Assembly (NCBI GenBank): GCA_032209605.1
Contig: JASFXZ010000014.1
Span: 2,562,912 to 2,626,911 of the forward strand
Source: Mactromeris polynyma
Taxonomy: Eukaryota; Mollusca; Bivalvia; Venerida; Mactridae
Direction of reading: 5' to 3'
Length of the DNA stretch: 64,000 bases
Shown here: piece after piece, positions 25,071-41,300 of the stretch
Position numbering within the stretch: the stretch's first letter is position 1
Layout: every line of letters starts with the position of its first letter
Position numbers and translations under genes: made by a program
The notes under the pieces: model-generated
Database searches by the model: none
What the model saw: only the letters and a program-made list of their open reading frames with translations
What the model was told of the DNA's origin: nothing

Positions 25071-26820
25071 CTAAAACTCAATGGAATATATTGCTTATAT
25101 CCAAGGGAACATATTTCTTAGATCCAAGGGAACATACTGCTTAGACTCAATGGAATATATTGCTTAGATACAAGGGAACATATTGCTGAGATCCAAGGGC
25201 ACATACTGCTTAGATTCAAGGGCACATACTGCTCAGACTCAATGGAATATATTACTTAGATAATAGGAAATATATTGCTTAGATACAAGGGAACATACTG
25301 CTAAGATTAAATGGAATGTATTACTTAAATACAAGGGAATATACTGCTAAGACTAAATGGAATATATTGTTTAGATAGAAGGGAACATACTGCTAAGACT
25401 CTATGGAATACATTACTTAGATACAAGAGAACGTATTGCTTAGATCCAAGGGGACATATTGCCTAGATACAAGGGAACATATTGCTTAGATACAAGGCAA
25501 CATATTGCTTAGATCCAACGAAACATACTGCTAAGACTCAGTGGAATGTATAACTTAGATACAAGGGGACATACTGCTTAGTTCCAAGGGAACATACTGC
25601 TAAGAATCAATGGAATATATTACTTAGATAACAGGGAACGTATTGTATAGATACCAGGTAACATACTGCTAAGACTCAATGGAATATATTGCTTAGATAC
25701 AGGGCAACATATTGCTTAGATCCAAGGGAACATACTGCTTAGACTCAATGGAATATATTGCTTAGGTACAAGGGAACATATTGCTTAGATACAAGGGAAC
25801 ATATTGCTTAGATCCAAGGGAACATACTGCTTAGATCCAAGGGCACATGCTGCTAAGATTCAATGGAATATATTACTTAGATAACAGGAAACATATTGCT
25901 TAGATACAATGGAAAATACTGCTAAGACTCAGTGGAATATATTACTTAGATAGAAGGGGACATACTGCTTAGATCAAGGGAAACATACAGCTAAGACTCA
26001 TCGGAATATATTGCTTAGATACAAGGAAATATATTGCTTAGACCCAAGGGAACATACTGCTAAGACTCAGTGGAATATATTGCTTAGATAAAAGGCAACA
26101 TAATGCTTAGATCCAAGGAAACATACTGCTAAGACTCAGTGGAATGTATTACTTAGATACGAAGGGACATGATGCTTTGATCCAAGGGAGCATACTGCTA
26201 AGACCCAATGGAATATATTACTTAGATAACAGGGAAAATATTGTATACATACCAGGGAACATACTGCTAAGACTAAATGGAACATATTGCTTAGATCCAA
26301 GGGAACATACTGCTAAGACTCAGTGGAATGTAATACTTAGATACAAGGGGACATACTGCTTAGATCCAAGAGAACATACTGCTAAGACTCATCGGAATAT
26401 ATTGGTTAGATCCATGGGAACATATTGCTAAGACTCAATGGAATATATTGCTTAGATCCAAGGGATCATACTGGTTAGATCCAAGGGCACATACTGCTAA
26501 GATTCAATGGAATATATTACTTAGATAACAGGAAACATATTGCTTAGATACAATGGAACATACTGCTTAGATCAAGGGAAACATACTGCTTTGACTCATC
26601 GGAATATATTGCTTAGATACAAGGAAACATATTGCTTAGATCCAAGGGAACGTACTGCTAAGACTCAGTGGAATATATTGCTTAGATAGAAGTCAACATA
26701 TTGCTTAGATCCAACGAAACATACTGCTAAGACTCAGTGGAATGTATTACTTAGATACAAGGGGATATACTGCTTAGATCCAAGGGAGCATACTGCTAAG
26801 ACTCAATGGAATATATTACT
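25071..26820 (+). repeat. Higher-order block, partner 25,272 bp downstream
   Basis: Matches 50344-52092 at an offset of 25,272-25,273 bp over about 1.75 kb, including rare forms GATAATAGGAAATATATTGC, GGAATGTATAACTTAG, GACATGATGCTTTGATCC and ACATAATGC. The near-constant offset shows almost no length change since the copies separated. Confidence 0.8.
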
Positions 26821-29800
26821 TAGATAACAGGGAACATAGTGTATAGATACCAGGGAACATACTGCTAAGACTCAATGGAATATATTGCTTAGAAACCGGG
26901 CTACATATTTTGCTAAGATCCAAGGAAACATACTGCTAAGACTCAGTGGAATGTATTACTTAGATACAAGGGGACATACTGCTTAGATCCAAGGGACCAT
27001 ACTGCTACGATTCAATGGAATATGTTACTTAGATGCAAGGGAACCTATCGCTTAGATCCAAGGGCACATACTACTAAGACTCAATGGAATATATTACTTA
27101 GATGCAAGGGAACATATTGCCTAGATCCAAGGGCACATACTGCTAAGACTCAATGGAATATATTACTTAGATACAAGGGAACATATCGCTTAGATCCAAG
27201 GGCATATACTACTGAGACTCAATGGAATATATTACTTAGATGCAAGGGAACATACTGCTTAGATCCAAGGGCACTTACGGCTAAGATTCAATGGAATATA
27301 TTACTTAGATAACAGGAAACATATTGCTTATATACAATGGAACATACTGCTAAGACTCAGTGGAATATATTACTTAGATACAAGGGGACATACTGCTTAG
27401 ATCAAGGGAAACATACTGCTAAGACTCATCAGAATATATTGCTTAGATGCAAGGGAACACATCTCTTAGATTCAATGGCACATACGGCTAAGACTCAATG
27501 GAATATATTACTTAGATACAAGGGACCATACTGCTAAGACTCAATGGAATATATCACTTAGATGCAAGGGAACCTATCGCTTAGATCCAAGGGCACATAC
27601 TACTAAGACTCAATGGAATATATTACTTAGATGCAAGGGAACATATTGCCTAGATCCAAGGGCACATACTGCTAAGACTCAATGGAATATATTGCTTAGA
27701 TACAGGGCAACATATTGCTTAGATTCAAGGCAACATACTGCTAAGACTCAGTGGAATGTATAACTTAGATACAATGGACCATACTGCTAAGACTCAATGG
27801 AATATATCACTTAGATGCAAGGGAGCCTATCGCTTAGATCCAAGGGCACATACTACTAAGACTCAATGGAATATATTATTTAGATGCAAGGGAACATATT
27901 GCCTAGATCCAAGCGCACATACTGCTAAGACTCAATGGAATATATTACTTAGATACAAGGGAACATATCGCTTAGATCCAAGGGCTCATACTACTAAGAT
28001 TCAATGGAATATATTACTTAGATGCAAGGGAACATATCGCTTAGATCCAAGGGCACATACTGCTAAGACTCAATGGAATATATCACTTAGATACAAGGGA
28101 ACATATTGCCTAGATCCAAGGGCACATACTGCTAAGACTCATTGGTATATATTACTAAGATACAAGGGAACATACTGCTAAGACTCAATGGAAAATAATA
28201 CTTAGATACAAGGGAACATATTGCTTAGATACAAGGGAACATACTGCTCAGACTCAATTGAATATATTGCTAAGATACAAGGAAACATATTGCTTGGATC
28301 CGAAAGAACATACTGCTAAGAAACAAAGGAATATATTACTTAGATACAATGGAACGTATTGCTTACATACAAGGGAACATACTGCTAAGACTCCATGGAA
28401 TATATTGCTAAGACTCAATGGAATATATTACTTAGATACAAGGGAACATACTGCTAAGACTCAATGGAAAATAATACTTAGATACAAGGGAACATATTGC
28501 TTAGATACAAGGGAACATACTGCTAAGACTCAATGGAATATATTACTTAGATGCAAGGGAACATATTGCCTAGATCCAAGGGCACATACTGCTAATACTC
28601 AATGGAATATATTACTTAGACACAAGGGAACATATCGCTTAGATCCAAGGGCACATACTACTAAGACTCAATGAAATATATTGCTTAGATACAAGGGAAT
28701 ATATTGCTTAGATAAATGGAATATATTACTTAGATACAAGGGAACATACTGCTCAGACTCAACGGAATATATTGCTTAGATACAAGGGGACATATTTCTT
28801 AGATACAAGGGAACATACTGCTAAGATTCAATTGAATATATTGCTTAGATACAAGGGAACATATCGGCTAGATCCAAGGGCACATACTGCTAAGACTCAA
28901 TGGAATATATTACTTTGATACAAGGGAACATATTGCTCAGATCCAAAGGAACATACTGCTAGGACTCAATGGAATATTTTGCTTAGATTCAAATGGACAT
29001 CATGCTTAGATGCAAGGGAACATATTGCTAAGATGCAAGGGAACATACTGCTAAGACCCATCGCAATATATTGCTTATATCCAAGGGAACATACTGCTAA
29101 GACTCTATTGAATATATTGCTTAGATACAAGGAAACATACTTCCAAGACTCAATGGAATATATTACTTAAATAAAAGGGAACATATTACTTAGATACAAG
29201 GGAACATACTGCTAAGACTCAATGGAATATATTACTTAAATACAAGGGAACGTATTGCTTAGATACAAGGGAACATACAGCTAAGACTCAATGAAATATA
29301 TTGCTTAGATACAAGGGAACATATTGCTTAGATAAAAGTGAACATGCTGCTAAGACTCAATGGAATATACTGCTTAGATCCAATGGAACATACTGCTAAG
29401 ACTCAATGGAATATATTGCTTAGATACAGGGCAACATATTGCTTAGATCCAAGGGAACATACTGCTAAGACTCAGTGGAATGTATTACTTAGATACAAGG
29501 GGACATACTGCCTAGATCCAAGGGACCATACTGCTAAGACTTAGTGGAATGCATTACTTAAATACAAGGGAACGTATTGCTTAGATACAAGGGAACATAC
29601 AGCTAAGACTCAATGAAATATATTGCTTAGATACATGGGAACATATTGCTTAGATAGAAGGGAACATACTGCTAAGACTCAATGGAATATACTGCTTAGA
29701 TCCAATCGAACATACTGCTAAGACTCAATGGAATATATTACTTAGATGCAAGGGAACATATTGCCTAGATCCAAGGGCACATACTGCTAAGACTCAATGG

Positions 29801-31499
29801 AATATATTACTTAGATGCAAGGGAACATATTGCCTAGATCCAAGGGCACATACTGCTAAGACTCAATGGAATATATTACTTAGATACAAGGGAACATATC
29901 GCTAAGATCCAAGGGCACTTACTACTAAGACTCAATGGAATATATTACTTAGATGCAAGGGAAAATATTGCCTCGATCCAAGGGCACATACGGCTAAGAC
30001 TCAATGGAATATATTACTTAGATACAAGGGAACATATCGCTTAGATCCAAGGGCACATACTGCTAAGACTCAATGGAATATATTACTTAGATACAAGGGA
30101 ACATATTGCCTAGATCCAAGGGCACATACTGCTAAGACTCAATGGAATATATTGCTTAGATACAAGGGAACATACTGCAAAGACTCAATGGAATATATTA
30201 CTTAGATACAATGGAACATACTGCTCAGACTCAATGGAGTATACTGCTTAGATACAAGGGGACGTAATTCTTAGATACAAGGGAACATACTGCTAAGATT
30301 CAATAGAATATATTGCTTAGATACAAGGGAACATATCGCTTAGGTCCAAGGGCACATACTGCTAAGACTCAATGGAATATATTGCTTAGATACAAGGCAA
30401 CATATTGCTAAGATCCAAAGGAACATACTGCTAAGACTCAATGGAATATTTTGATTAGATTCAAATGGACATCATGCTTAGATGCAAGGGAACATATTGC
30501 TAAGATACAAGGAACATACTGATATGACTCAATGGAACATATTGCTTTGATCCAAGGGAACATATTGCTAAGACTCAGTGGAATGTATTACTTAGATACA
30601 AGGGGACATAAAGCTTAGATCCAAGGGAACATACTGCTAAGACTCATCGCAATATATTGCTTAGTTCCAAGGGAACATACTGCGAAGACTCAAAGGAATA
30701 TATAGCTTAGATCCAAGGGAACATATTGCTTAGATCCAAGGGAACATACTGCTTAGACTCAATGAAATATATTGCTTAGATACAAGGGAACATATGGCTT
30801 AGATACAAGGGAACATATTGCTTAGATCCAAGGAAACATACTGCTTTGATCCAAGGGCACATACTGCTAAGATTCAATGGAATATATTACTTAGATAACA
30901 GGAAACATATTGCTTAGATACAATGGAACATACTGCTAAGACTCAGTGGAATATATTACTTAGATACAAGGGGACATACTGATTAGATCAAGGGAAACAT
31001 ACTGCTTAGACTCATCGGAATATATTGCTTAGATACAAGGAAACATATTGCTTAGATCCAAGGGAATGTACTGCTAAGACTCAGTGGAATATATTGCTCA
31101 GATACAAGGCAACATATTGCTTAGATCCAAGGAAACATACTGCTAAGACTCAGTGGAATGTATTACTTAGATACAAGGGGACATACTGCTTAGATCCAAG
31201 GGAGCATACTGCTAAGACTCAATGGAATATATTACTTAGATAACAGGGAACATATTGTATAGATACCAGGGAACATACTGCTAAGACTCAATGGAATATA
31301 TTGCTTAGATACAGGGCACCATATTGCTTAGATCCAAGGGAACATACTGCTAAGACTCAGTGGAATGTATTACTTAGATACAAGGGGACATACTGCATAG
31401 GTCCAAGGGACCATACTGCTAAGACTCAATGGAATATATTACTTAGATACAAGGGAACATATCGCTTAGATCCAAGGGCACATACTACTAAGACTCAAT

Positions 31500-33090
31500 G
31501 GAATATATTACTTAGATAACTGGAAATATATTGCTTAGATACAAGGGAACATACTGCTAAGATTCAATGGAATATATTTCTTAAATACAAGGGAATATAC
31601 TGCTAAGACTCAATGGAATATATTGTTTAGATATAAGGGAACATACTGCTAAGACTCTATGGAATATATTACTTAGATACAAGAGATAGTATTGCTTAGA
31701 TCCAAGGGGACATATTGCCTAGATACAAGGGAACATATTGCTTAGATACAAAGGAACATACAGCTAAGACTCGGTGGAATATACTACTTAGATACAAGGG
31801 GACATACTGCTTAGATCAAGGGGAACATACTGATTATACTCATCGGAATATATTGTTTAGATACAAGGGAACATATTGCTTAGATCCAAGGAACATACTG
31901 CTAAGACTCAATGTAACAAATAACTTAGATACAAGGGAACATACTGCTTAGATAAATCGGACCATACCGCTAAGACTCAATGGAATATATTGCTGAGATA
32001 CATGGGGACATATTGCTTAGATACAAGGGAACATACTGCTTAGATACAAGGGAACATACTGCTTAGATCCAAGGGAACATACTGCTAAGACTCAATGGAA
32101 TATATTACTTAGATACAATGGAACATACTGCTAACACTCAATGGAATATATTGCTTAGATACAAGGGAACATACTGCTAAGACGCAATTTAACATATTGC
32201 TTAGATCCAAGGGAACATACTGCTAAGACTCAGTGGAATATAGTGCTTTGATACAAGGGGACACATTGCTTAGATACAAGGGAACATACTGTTAAAACTC
32301 AATGGAATATATTGCATATATCCAAGGGAACATATTTCTTGGATCCAAGGGAACATACTGCTTAGACTCAATGGAATATATTGCTTAGATACAAGGGAAC
32401 ATACTGCTTAGATTCAAGGGCACATTCTGCTCAGACTCAATGGAATATATTACTTAGATAACAGGAAATATATTGCTTAGATACAAGGAAACATACTGCT
32501 AAGATTCAATGGAATATATTACTTAAATACAAGGGAATATACTGCTAAGACTCAATGGAATATATTGTTTAGATATAAGGGAACATACTGCTAAGACTCT
32601 ATGGAATATATTACTTAGATACAAGAGAAAGTATTGCTTAGATCCAAGGGGACATATTGCCTAGATACAAGGGAACATATTCCTTAGATAAGAAGGAACA
32701 TACTGCTAAGACTCGGTGGAATATACTACTTAGATACAAGGGGACATACTGCTTAGATCAAGGGGAACATACTGATTATACTCATCGGAATATATTGTTT
32801 AGATACAAGGGAACATATTGCTTAGATCCAAGGGACATACTGCTAAGACTCATAGGAATAAATTACTTAGATACAAGGGAACATACTGCTTAGATAAAAG
32901 GGACCATACTGCTAAGACTCAATGGAATATATTGCTGAGATACAAGGGAACATATTGCTTAGATACAAGGGAACATACTGCTTAGATACAAGGGAACATA
33001 CTGCTTAGATCCAAGGGAACATACTGCTAGGACTCAATGGAATATATTACTTAGATACAAGGGAACATACTGCTAAGACTCAATGGAATA
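31500..33090 (+). repeat. Local tandem duplication of about 942 bp
   Basis: Two adjacent copies about 942 bp apart (one base short of 41 monomers). They carry ACTCGGTGGAATATAC, GAACATACTGATTATACTC and a shortened unit GATCCAAGGAACATAC or GATCCAAGGGACATAC at matching places. A third relative lies at about 24290-25240. Confidence 0.75.
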
Positions 33091-35079
33091 TAGTGCTGCG
33101 ATACAAGGGAACATATTGCTTGTATCTGAAAGAACATACTGCTAAGAAACAAAGGAATATATTACTTAGATACAATGGAACGTATTGCTTACATACAAGG
33201 GAACATACTGCTAAGACTCAATGGAATATATTGCTAAGACTCAATGGAATATATTACTTAGATACAAGGGAACATACTGCTAAGACTCAATGGAAAATAA
33301 TACTTAGATACATGGGAACATATTACTTAGATACAAGGGAACATACTGCTAAGACTCAATGGAATATATTACTTAGATGCAAGGGAACATATTGCCTAGA
33401 TCCAAGGGCACATACTACTAAGACTCAGTGGAATACATTGCCTAGATACAAGGGAACATACTGCTAAGAATCAATGGAATATATTGCTTAGATACAAGGG
33501 AACATATCGCTTAGATACAGGGGAACATATTGCTTAGATACAAGGGAACATACTGCTAAGACTCAATGGAATATATTGCCTAGATACAAGGGAACATATT
33601 GCTTAGCTCCAAGAGAACATACTGCTAAGACTCAGTGGAATATATTACTTAGATACAAGGGGACATACTGTTTACATCCAAGGGAACATACTGCTAATAC
33701 TCAATGGAAAATAATACTTAGATACAAGGGAACATATTGCTTAGATACAAGGGAACATACTGCTAAGATTCAATGGAATATATTGCTAAGATACAAGGGA
33801 ACATATTGCTTGGATCTGAAAGAACATACTGCTAAGAAACAAAGGAATATATTACTTAGATACAATGGAACGTATTGCTTACAAACAAGGGAACATACTG
33901 CTAAGACTCAATGGAATATATTACTTAGATACATGGGAACATATTGCCTAGATCCAAGGGCACATACTGCTAAGACTCAATGGAATATATTGCTTAGATA
34001 CAAGGGAACATGCTGCAAAGACTCAATGGAATATATTACTTAGATACAATGGAACATACTGCTCAGATTCAATGAAATATAATGCTTAGATACAAGAGGA
34101 CATATTTCTTAGATACAAGGGAACACACTGCTGAGATTCAATGGAATATATTGCTTAAATACAAGGGAACATATCGCTTAGATCCAAGGGGACATACTGC
34201 TAAGACTCAATGGAATATACTGCTTAGATCCAATGGAACATACTGCTAAGATCCAAAGGAACATACTGCTAAGACTCAATGGAATATTTTGATTAGATTC
34301 AAAAGGACATCATGCTTAGATGCAAGGGAAAATATTGCTAAGATACAAGGGAACATACTGATATGACTCAATGGAACATATTGCTTAGATCCAAGGGAAC
34401 ATACTGCTAAGACTCAGTGGAATGTATTACTTAGATACAAGGGGACATAAAGCTTAGATCCAAGGGAACATACTGCTAAGACTCATCGCAATATATTGCT
34501 TATATCCAAGGGAATATACTGCGAAGACTCAAAGGAATTTATAGCTTAGATCCAAGGGAACATATTGCTTAGATCCAAGGGAACATACTGCTTAGACTCA
34601 ATGGAATTTATTGCTCAGATACAAGGGAACATATTGCTTAGATACAAGGGAACATATTGCTTAGATCCAAGGGAACATACTGCTCAGATCCAAGTGCACA
34701 TACTGCTAAGATTCAATGGAATATATTACGTAGATAACAGGAAACATATTGCTTAGATACAATGGAACATACTGCTAAGACTCAGTGGAATATATTACTT
34801 AGATACAAGTGGACATACTGCTTAGATCAAGGGCAACATACTGCTTAGATTCATCGGAATATATTGCTTAGATACAAGGAAACATATTGCTTAGATCCAA
34901 GGGAACGTACTGCTAAGACTCAGTGGAATATATTGCTTAGATACAAGGCAACATATTGCTTAGATCCAAGGAAACATACTGCTAAGACACAGTGGAATGT
35001 ATTACTTAGATACAAGGGGACATACTGCTCAGATCCAAGGGAGCATACTGCTAAGACTCAATGGAATATATTACTTAGA

Positions 35080-36070
35080 TAACAGGGAACATATTGCTAC
35101 GACTCAATGGAATATATTGCTTAGATACAGGGCAACATATTGCTTCGATCCAAGGGAACATACTGCTAAGACTCAGTGGAATGTATTACTTAGATACAAG
35201 GGGACATACTGCATAGATCCAAGGGACCATACTGTTAACACTCAATGGAATATATCACTTAGATGCAAGGGAACCTATCGCTTAGATCCAAGGGCACATA
35301 CTACTAAGACTCAATGGAATATATTACTTTGATGCAAGGGAGCATATTGCCTAGATCCAAGGGCACATACTGCTAAGACTCAATGGAATATATTGCTTAG
35401 ATACAAAGGAACATACTGCAAAGACTCAATGGAATATATTACTTAGATACAATGGAACATACTGCTCAGACTCAATTGAATATATTGCTTAGACTCAATG
35501 GAATATATTGCTTAGATACAAGGGGGAATACTGCTTAGATCAAGGGAAACATACTGCTTGGACACATCGGAATATATTGCTTAGATGCAAGGGAACATAT
35601 TGCCTAGATCCACGGGCACAAACTGCTAAGACTCAATGGAAAATATTACTTAGATACAAGGGAATATATCGCTTAGATCCAAGGGCACATACTGCTAAGA
35701 CTCAATGGAATATATTACTTAGATGCAAGGGAACATATTGCCTAGATCCAAGGGCACATACTGCTAAGACTCAATGGAATATATTGCTTAGATACAAGGG
35801 AAAATACAGCAAAGACTCAATGGAATATATTACTTAGATACAATGGAACATACTGCTCAGAATCAGTGGAATATATTGCTTAGATACAAGGGGACGTATT
35901 TCTTAGATACAATGGAACATACTGCTATGACTCATCGGAGTATATTGCTTAGATAGAAGGAAACATATTGCTTAGATCCAAGGGAACGTACTGCTAAGAC
36001 TCAGTGGAATATATTGCTTAGATACAAGGCAACATATTGCTTAGATCCAAGGAAACATACTGCTAAGACT
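35080..36070 (+). repeat. Higher-order block, partner at 52.1-52.95 kb
   Basis: Offset 17,017 bp at ACTGTTAACACTC (35231 and 52248) and at the GGGGGAATACTGC unit near 35520 and 52540. From about 35620 this copy holds two extra trimers (138 bp), after which the offset is 16,879 bp. This is a clear whole-trimer indel. Confidence 0.8.
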
Positions 36071-38040
36071 CAATGGAATATATTGCTTAGATCCAAGGGA
36101 TCATACTGGTTAGATACAAGGGCACATACTGCTAATATTCAATGGAATATATTACTTAGATAACAGGAAACATATTGCTTAGATACAATGGAACATACTG
36201 CTTAGATCAAGGGAAACATACTGCTTTGACTCATCGGCATATATTGCTTAGATACAAGGAAACATATTGCTTAGATCCAAGGGAACGTACTGCTAAGACT
36301 CAATGGAATATATTGCTTAGATAGAAGGCAACATATTGCTTAGATCCAACGAAACATACTGCTAAGACTCAGTGGAATGTATTACTTAGATACAAGGGGA
36401 CATACTGCTTAGATCCAAGGGAGCATACTGCTAAGACTCAATGGAATATATTACTTAGATACAGGGCAACATATTGCTTAGATCCAAGGGAACGTACTGC
36501 TAAGACTCAGTGGAATGTATTATTTAGATACAAGGGACCATACTGCTAAGACTCAATGGAATATATCACTTAGATGCAAGGGAACCTATCGCTTAGATCC
36601 AAGGGCACATACTACTAAGACTCAATGGAATATATTACTTAGATGCAAGGGAACATATTGCCTAGATCCAAGGGCACATACTGCTAAGACTCAATGGAAT
36701 ATATTACTTAGATACAAGGGAACATATCGCTTAGATCCAAGGGCACATATTACTAAGACTCAATGGAATATATTACTCAGATGCAAGGGAACATATCGCT
36801 TAGATCCAAGGGCACATACGGCTAAGACTCAATGGAATATATTACTTAGATACAAGGGAACATATTACTAAGACTCAATGGAATATATTACTCAGATGCA
36901 AGGGAACATATCGCTTAGATCCAAGGGCACATACGGCTAAGACTCAATGGAATATATTACTTAGATCCAAGGGCACATATTACTAAGACTCAATGGAATA
37001 TATTACTCAGATGCAAGGGAACCTATCGCTTAGATCCAAGGGCACATACGGCTAAGACTCAATGGAATATATTACTTAGATACAAGGGAACATATTGCCT
37101 AGATCCAAGGGCACATACTGCTAAGACTCAATGGAATATATTACTTAGATAACAGGGAACATAGTGTATAGATACCAGGGAACATACTGCTAAGACTCAA
37201 TGGAATATATTGCTTAGAAACAGGGCAACATGTTTTTGCTAAGATCCAAGGGAACATACTGCTAAGACTCAGTGGAATGTATTACTTAGATACAAGGGGA
37301 AATATTGCTTAGATCCAAGGGACCAAACTGCTACGATTCAATGGAATATATTACTTAGATATAAGGGAACATATCGCTTAGATCCAAGGGCACATACTTC
37401 TGAGACTCAATGGAATATATTACTTAGATGCAAGGGAACATACTGCTTAGATCAAAGGACACATACGGCTAAGATTCAATGGAATATATAACTTAGATAA
37501 CAGGAAACATATTGCTTAGATACAATGGAACATACTGCTAAGACTCAGTGGAATATATTACTTAGATACAAGGGAACATACTGATATGACTCAATGGAAC
37601 ATATTGCTAAGATCCAAGGGAACAAACTGCTAAGACTCAGTGGAATGTATTACTCAGATAAAAGGGGATATAAAGCTTAGATCCAAGGAAACATACTGCT
37701 AAGACCCAGTGGAATGTATTACTTAGATCCAAGGGAACATACTGCGAAGACTCAAAGGAATATATAGCTTAGATCCAAGGGAACATATTGCTTAGATCCA
37801 CGGGAACATATTGCTCAGACTCAATGGAATATATTGATTAGATACAACGGAACATATTGCTTAGATACAAGGGAACATATTGCTTAGATCCAAGGGAACA
37901 TACTGCTTAGATCCAAGGGCACATACTGCTAAGATTCAATGGAATATATTACTTAGATAACAGGAAACATGTTGCTTAGATACAATGGAACATACTGCTA
38001 AGACTCAGTGGAATATAATACTTAGATACAAGGGGACATA
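36070..38040 (+). repeat. Higher-order block, partner at 54.1-55.95 kb
   Basis: Offset falls from 18,121 bp (36515 against 54636) to 17,891 bp (37985 against 55876). The missing 230 bp, ten monomers, correspond to a local expansion at about 36866-37095 where the unit with ATATTACTAAGACTC and ACTCAGATGCAAGGG is repeated. Shared rare forms are ACATGTTTTTGC / ACATATTTTTGC and ACCAAACTGCTACG. Confidence 0.8.
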
Positions 38041-38399
38041 CTGCTTATATCAAGGGAAACATACTGCTAAGACTCATCGGAATATATTGCTTAGATACAA
38101 GGCAACATATTGCTTAGATCCAACGAAACATACTGCTAAGACTCAGTGGAATGTATTACTTAGATACAAGGGGACATACTGCTAAGACTAAATGGAACAT
38201 ATTGCTTAGATCCAAGGGAACATACTGCTAAGACTCAGTGGAATGTAATACTTAGATACAAGGGGACATACTGCTTAGATCCAAGGGAACATACTGCTAA
38301 GACTCAATGGAATATATTGCTTAGATCCAAGGGATCATACTGGTTAGATCCAAGGGCACATACTGCTAAGATTCAATGGAATATATTACTTAGATAACA

Positions 38400-41300
38400 G
38401 GAAACATATTGCTTAGATACAATGGAACATACTGCTTAGATCAAGGGAAACATACTGCTTTGACCCATCGGAATATATTGCTTAGATACAAGGAAACATA
38501 TTGCTTAGATCCAAGGGAACGTACTGCTAAGACTCAGTGGAATATATTGCTAAGACTCATCGGAATATATTGCTTAGATCCAAGGGAACATACTGCTAAG
38601 ACTCAGTGGAATGGATTACTTAGATACAAGAGGACATACTGCTTAGATCCAAGGGACCATACTGCTAAGATTCAATGGAATATATTACTTAGATAACAGG
38701 GAACATATTGTATAGATACCAGGGAACATCCTGCTAAGACTCAATGGAATATATTACTTAGATACAGGGCAACATATTGCTTAGATCCAAGTGAACATAC
38801 TGCTAAGACTCAGTGGAATGTATTACTTAGATACAAGGGGACATACTGCTTAGATCCAAGGGACCATACTGCTAAGATTCAATGGAATATATTACTTAGA
38901 TGCAAGGCAACATATCGCTTAGATCCAAGGGCACTTACTACTCGGACTCAATGGAATATATTACTTAGATGCAAGGGAACATATTGCCTAGATCCAAGGG
39001 CACATACTGCTAAGACTCAATGGAATATATTACTTAGATACAAGGGAACATATCGCTTAGATCCAAGGGCACATACTGCTAAGACTCAATGGAATATATT
39101 ACTTAGATACAAGGGAACATATTGCCTAGATCCAAGGGCACATACTGCTAAGACTCAATGGAATATATTGCTTAGATACAAGGGAACATACTGCAAAGAC
39201 TCAAAGGAATATATTACTTTGATACAATGGAACATACTGCTCAGACTCAATGGAATATATTGCTAAGATACAAGGGGACGTATTTCTTAGATACAAGGGA
39301 ACATACTGCTAAGATTCAATGGAATATATTACTTTGATACAAGGGAACATATTGCTAAGATCCAAATGAACATACTGCTAAGACTCAATGGAATATTTTG
39401 ATTACATTCAAATGGACATCATGCTTAGATGCAAGGGAACATATTGCTAAGATGCAAGGGAACATACTGATATGACTCAATGGAACATATTGCTTAGATC
39501 CAATGGAATATACTGCTATGACTCAGTGGAATGTATTACTTAGATACAAGGGGACATAAAGCTTAGATCCAAGGGAACATACAGCTAAGACTCATCGCAA
39601 TATATTGTTTAGATCCAAGGGAACATACTGCTTAGATCCAAGGGAACATACTGCTTAGACTTAATGGAATATATTGCTTAGATACAAGGGAACATATTGC
39701 TAGGATACAAGGGAACATATTGCTTAGATCCAAGGGAACATACTGCTTAGATCCAAGGGCACATACTGCTAAGATTCAATGGAACATATTACTTAGATAA
39801 CAGGAAACATATTGCTTAGATACAATGGAACATACTGCTAAGACTCAGTGGAATATATTACTTAGATACAAGGGGACATACTGCTTAGATCAAGGGAAAC
39901 ATACTGCTTAGACTCATCGGAATATATTGCTTAGATACAAGGAAACATATCGCTTAGATCCACGGGAACGTACTGCTAAGACTCAGTGGAATATATTGCT
40001 AATACTCATCGGAATATATTGCTTAGATCCAAGGAAACATATTGCTTAGATCCACGGGAACGTACTGCTAAGACTCAGTGGAATATATTGCTAAGACTCA
40101 TCAGAATATATTGCTTAGATCCAAGGGAACATACTGCTAAGACTCAGTGGAATGGATTACTTAGATACAAGGGGACATACTGCTTAGATCCAAGGGACCA
40201 TACTGCTAAGATTCAATGGAATATATTACTTAGATAACAGGGAACATATTGTATAGATACCAGGGAACATCCTGCTAAGACTCAATGGAATATATTACTT
40301 AGATACAGGGCAACATATTGCTTAGATCCAAGGGAGCATACTGCTAAGACTCAATGGAATATATTACTTAGATAACAAGGAACATATTGTATAGATCCAA
40401 GGAAACATACTGCTAAGACTCAGTGGAATGCATTACTTAGATACAAGGGGACATACTGCTTAGATCCAAGGGAGCATACTGCTAAGACTCAATGGAATAT
40501 ATTACTTAGATAACAAGGAACATATTGTATAGATACCAGGGAACATACTGCTAAAACTCAATGGAATATATTGCTTAGATACAGGGCAACATATTGCTTA
40601 GATCCAAGGGAACATACTGCTAAGACTCATCGCAATATATTGCTTAGATCCAAGGGAACATACTGCGAAGACTCAATGGAATATATTGCTTAGATACAAG
40701 GAAACATACTGCTAAGACTCATTGGAATATATTACTTAGATACAAGGGAACATATTACTTAGATACAAGGGAACATACTGCTCAGACTCAATGGAATATA
40801 TTACTTAAATACAAGGGAACGTATTGCTTAGATACAAGGGAACATACAGCTAAGACACAATGATATATATTGCTTAGATACAAGGGAACATATTGCTTAG
40901 ATAAAAGGGAACATACTGCTAAGACTCAATGGAATATATTACTTAGATACAAGGGAACATATCGCTTAGATCCAAGGGCACATACTACTGAGACTCAATG
41001 GAATGTATTACTTAGATGCAAGGGAACATACTGCTTAGATTCAATGGCACATGCGGCTAAGATTCAATGGAATATATTACTTAGATAACAGGAAACATAT
41101 TGCTTAGATACAATGGAACATACTGCTAAGACTCAGTGGAATATATTACTTAGATACAAGGGGACATACTGCATAGATCCAAGGAAACATACTGCTAAGA
41201 CTCAGTGGAATGTATTACTTAGATACAAGGGGACATACTGCTTAGATCCAAGGGAGCATACTGCTAAGACTCAATGGAATATATTACTTAGATAACAAGG

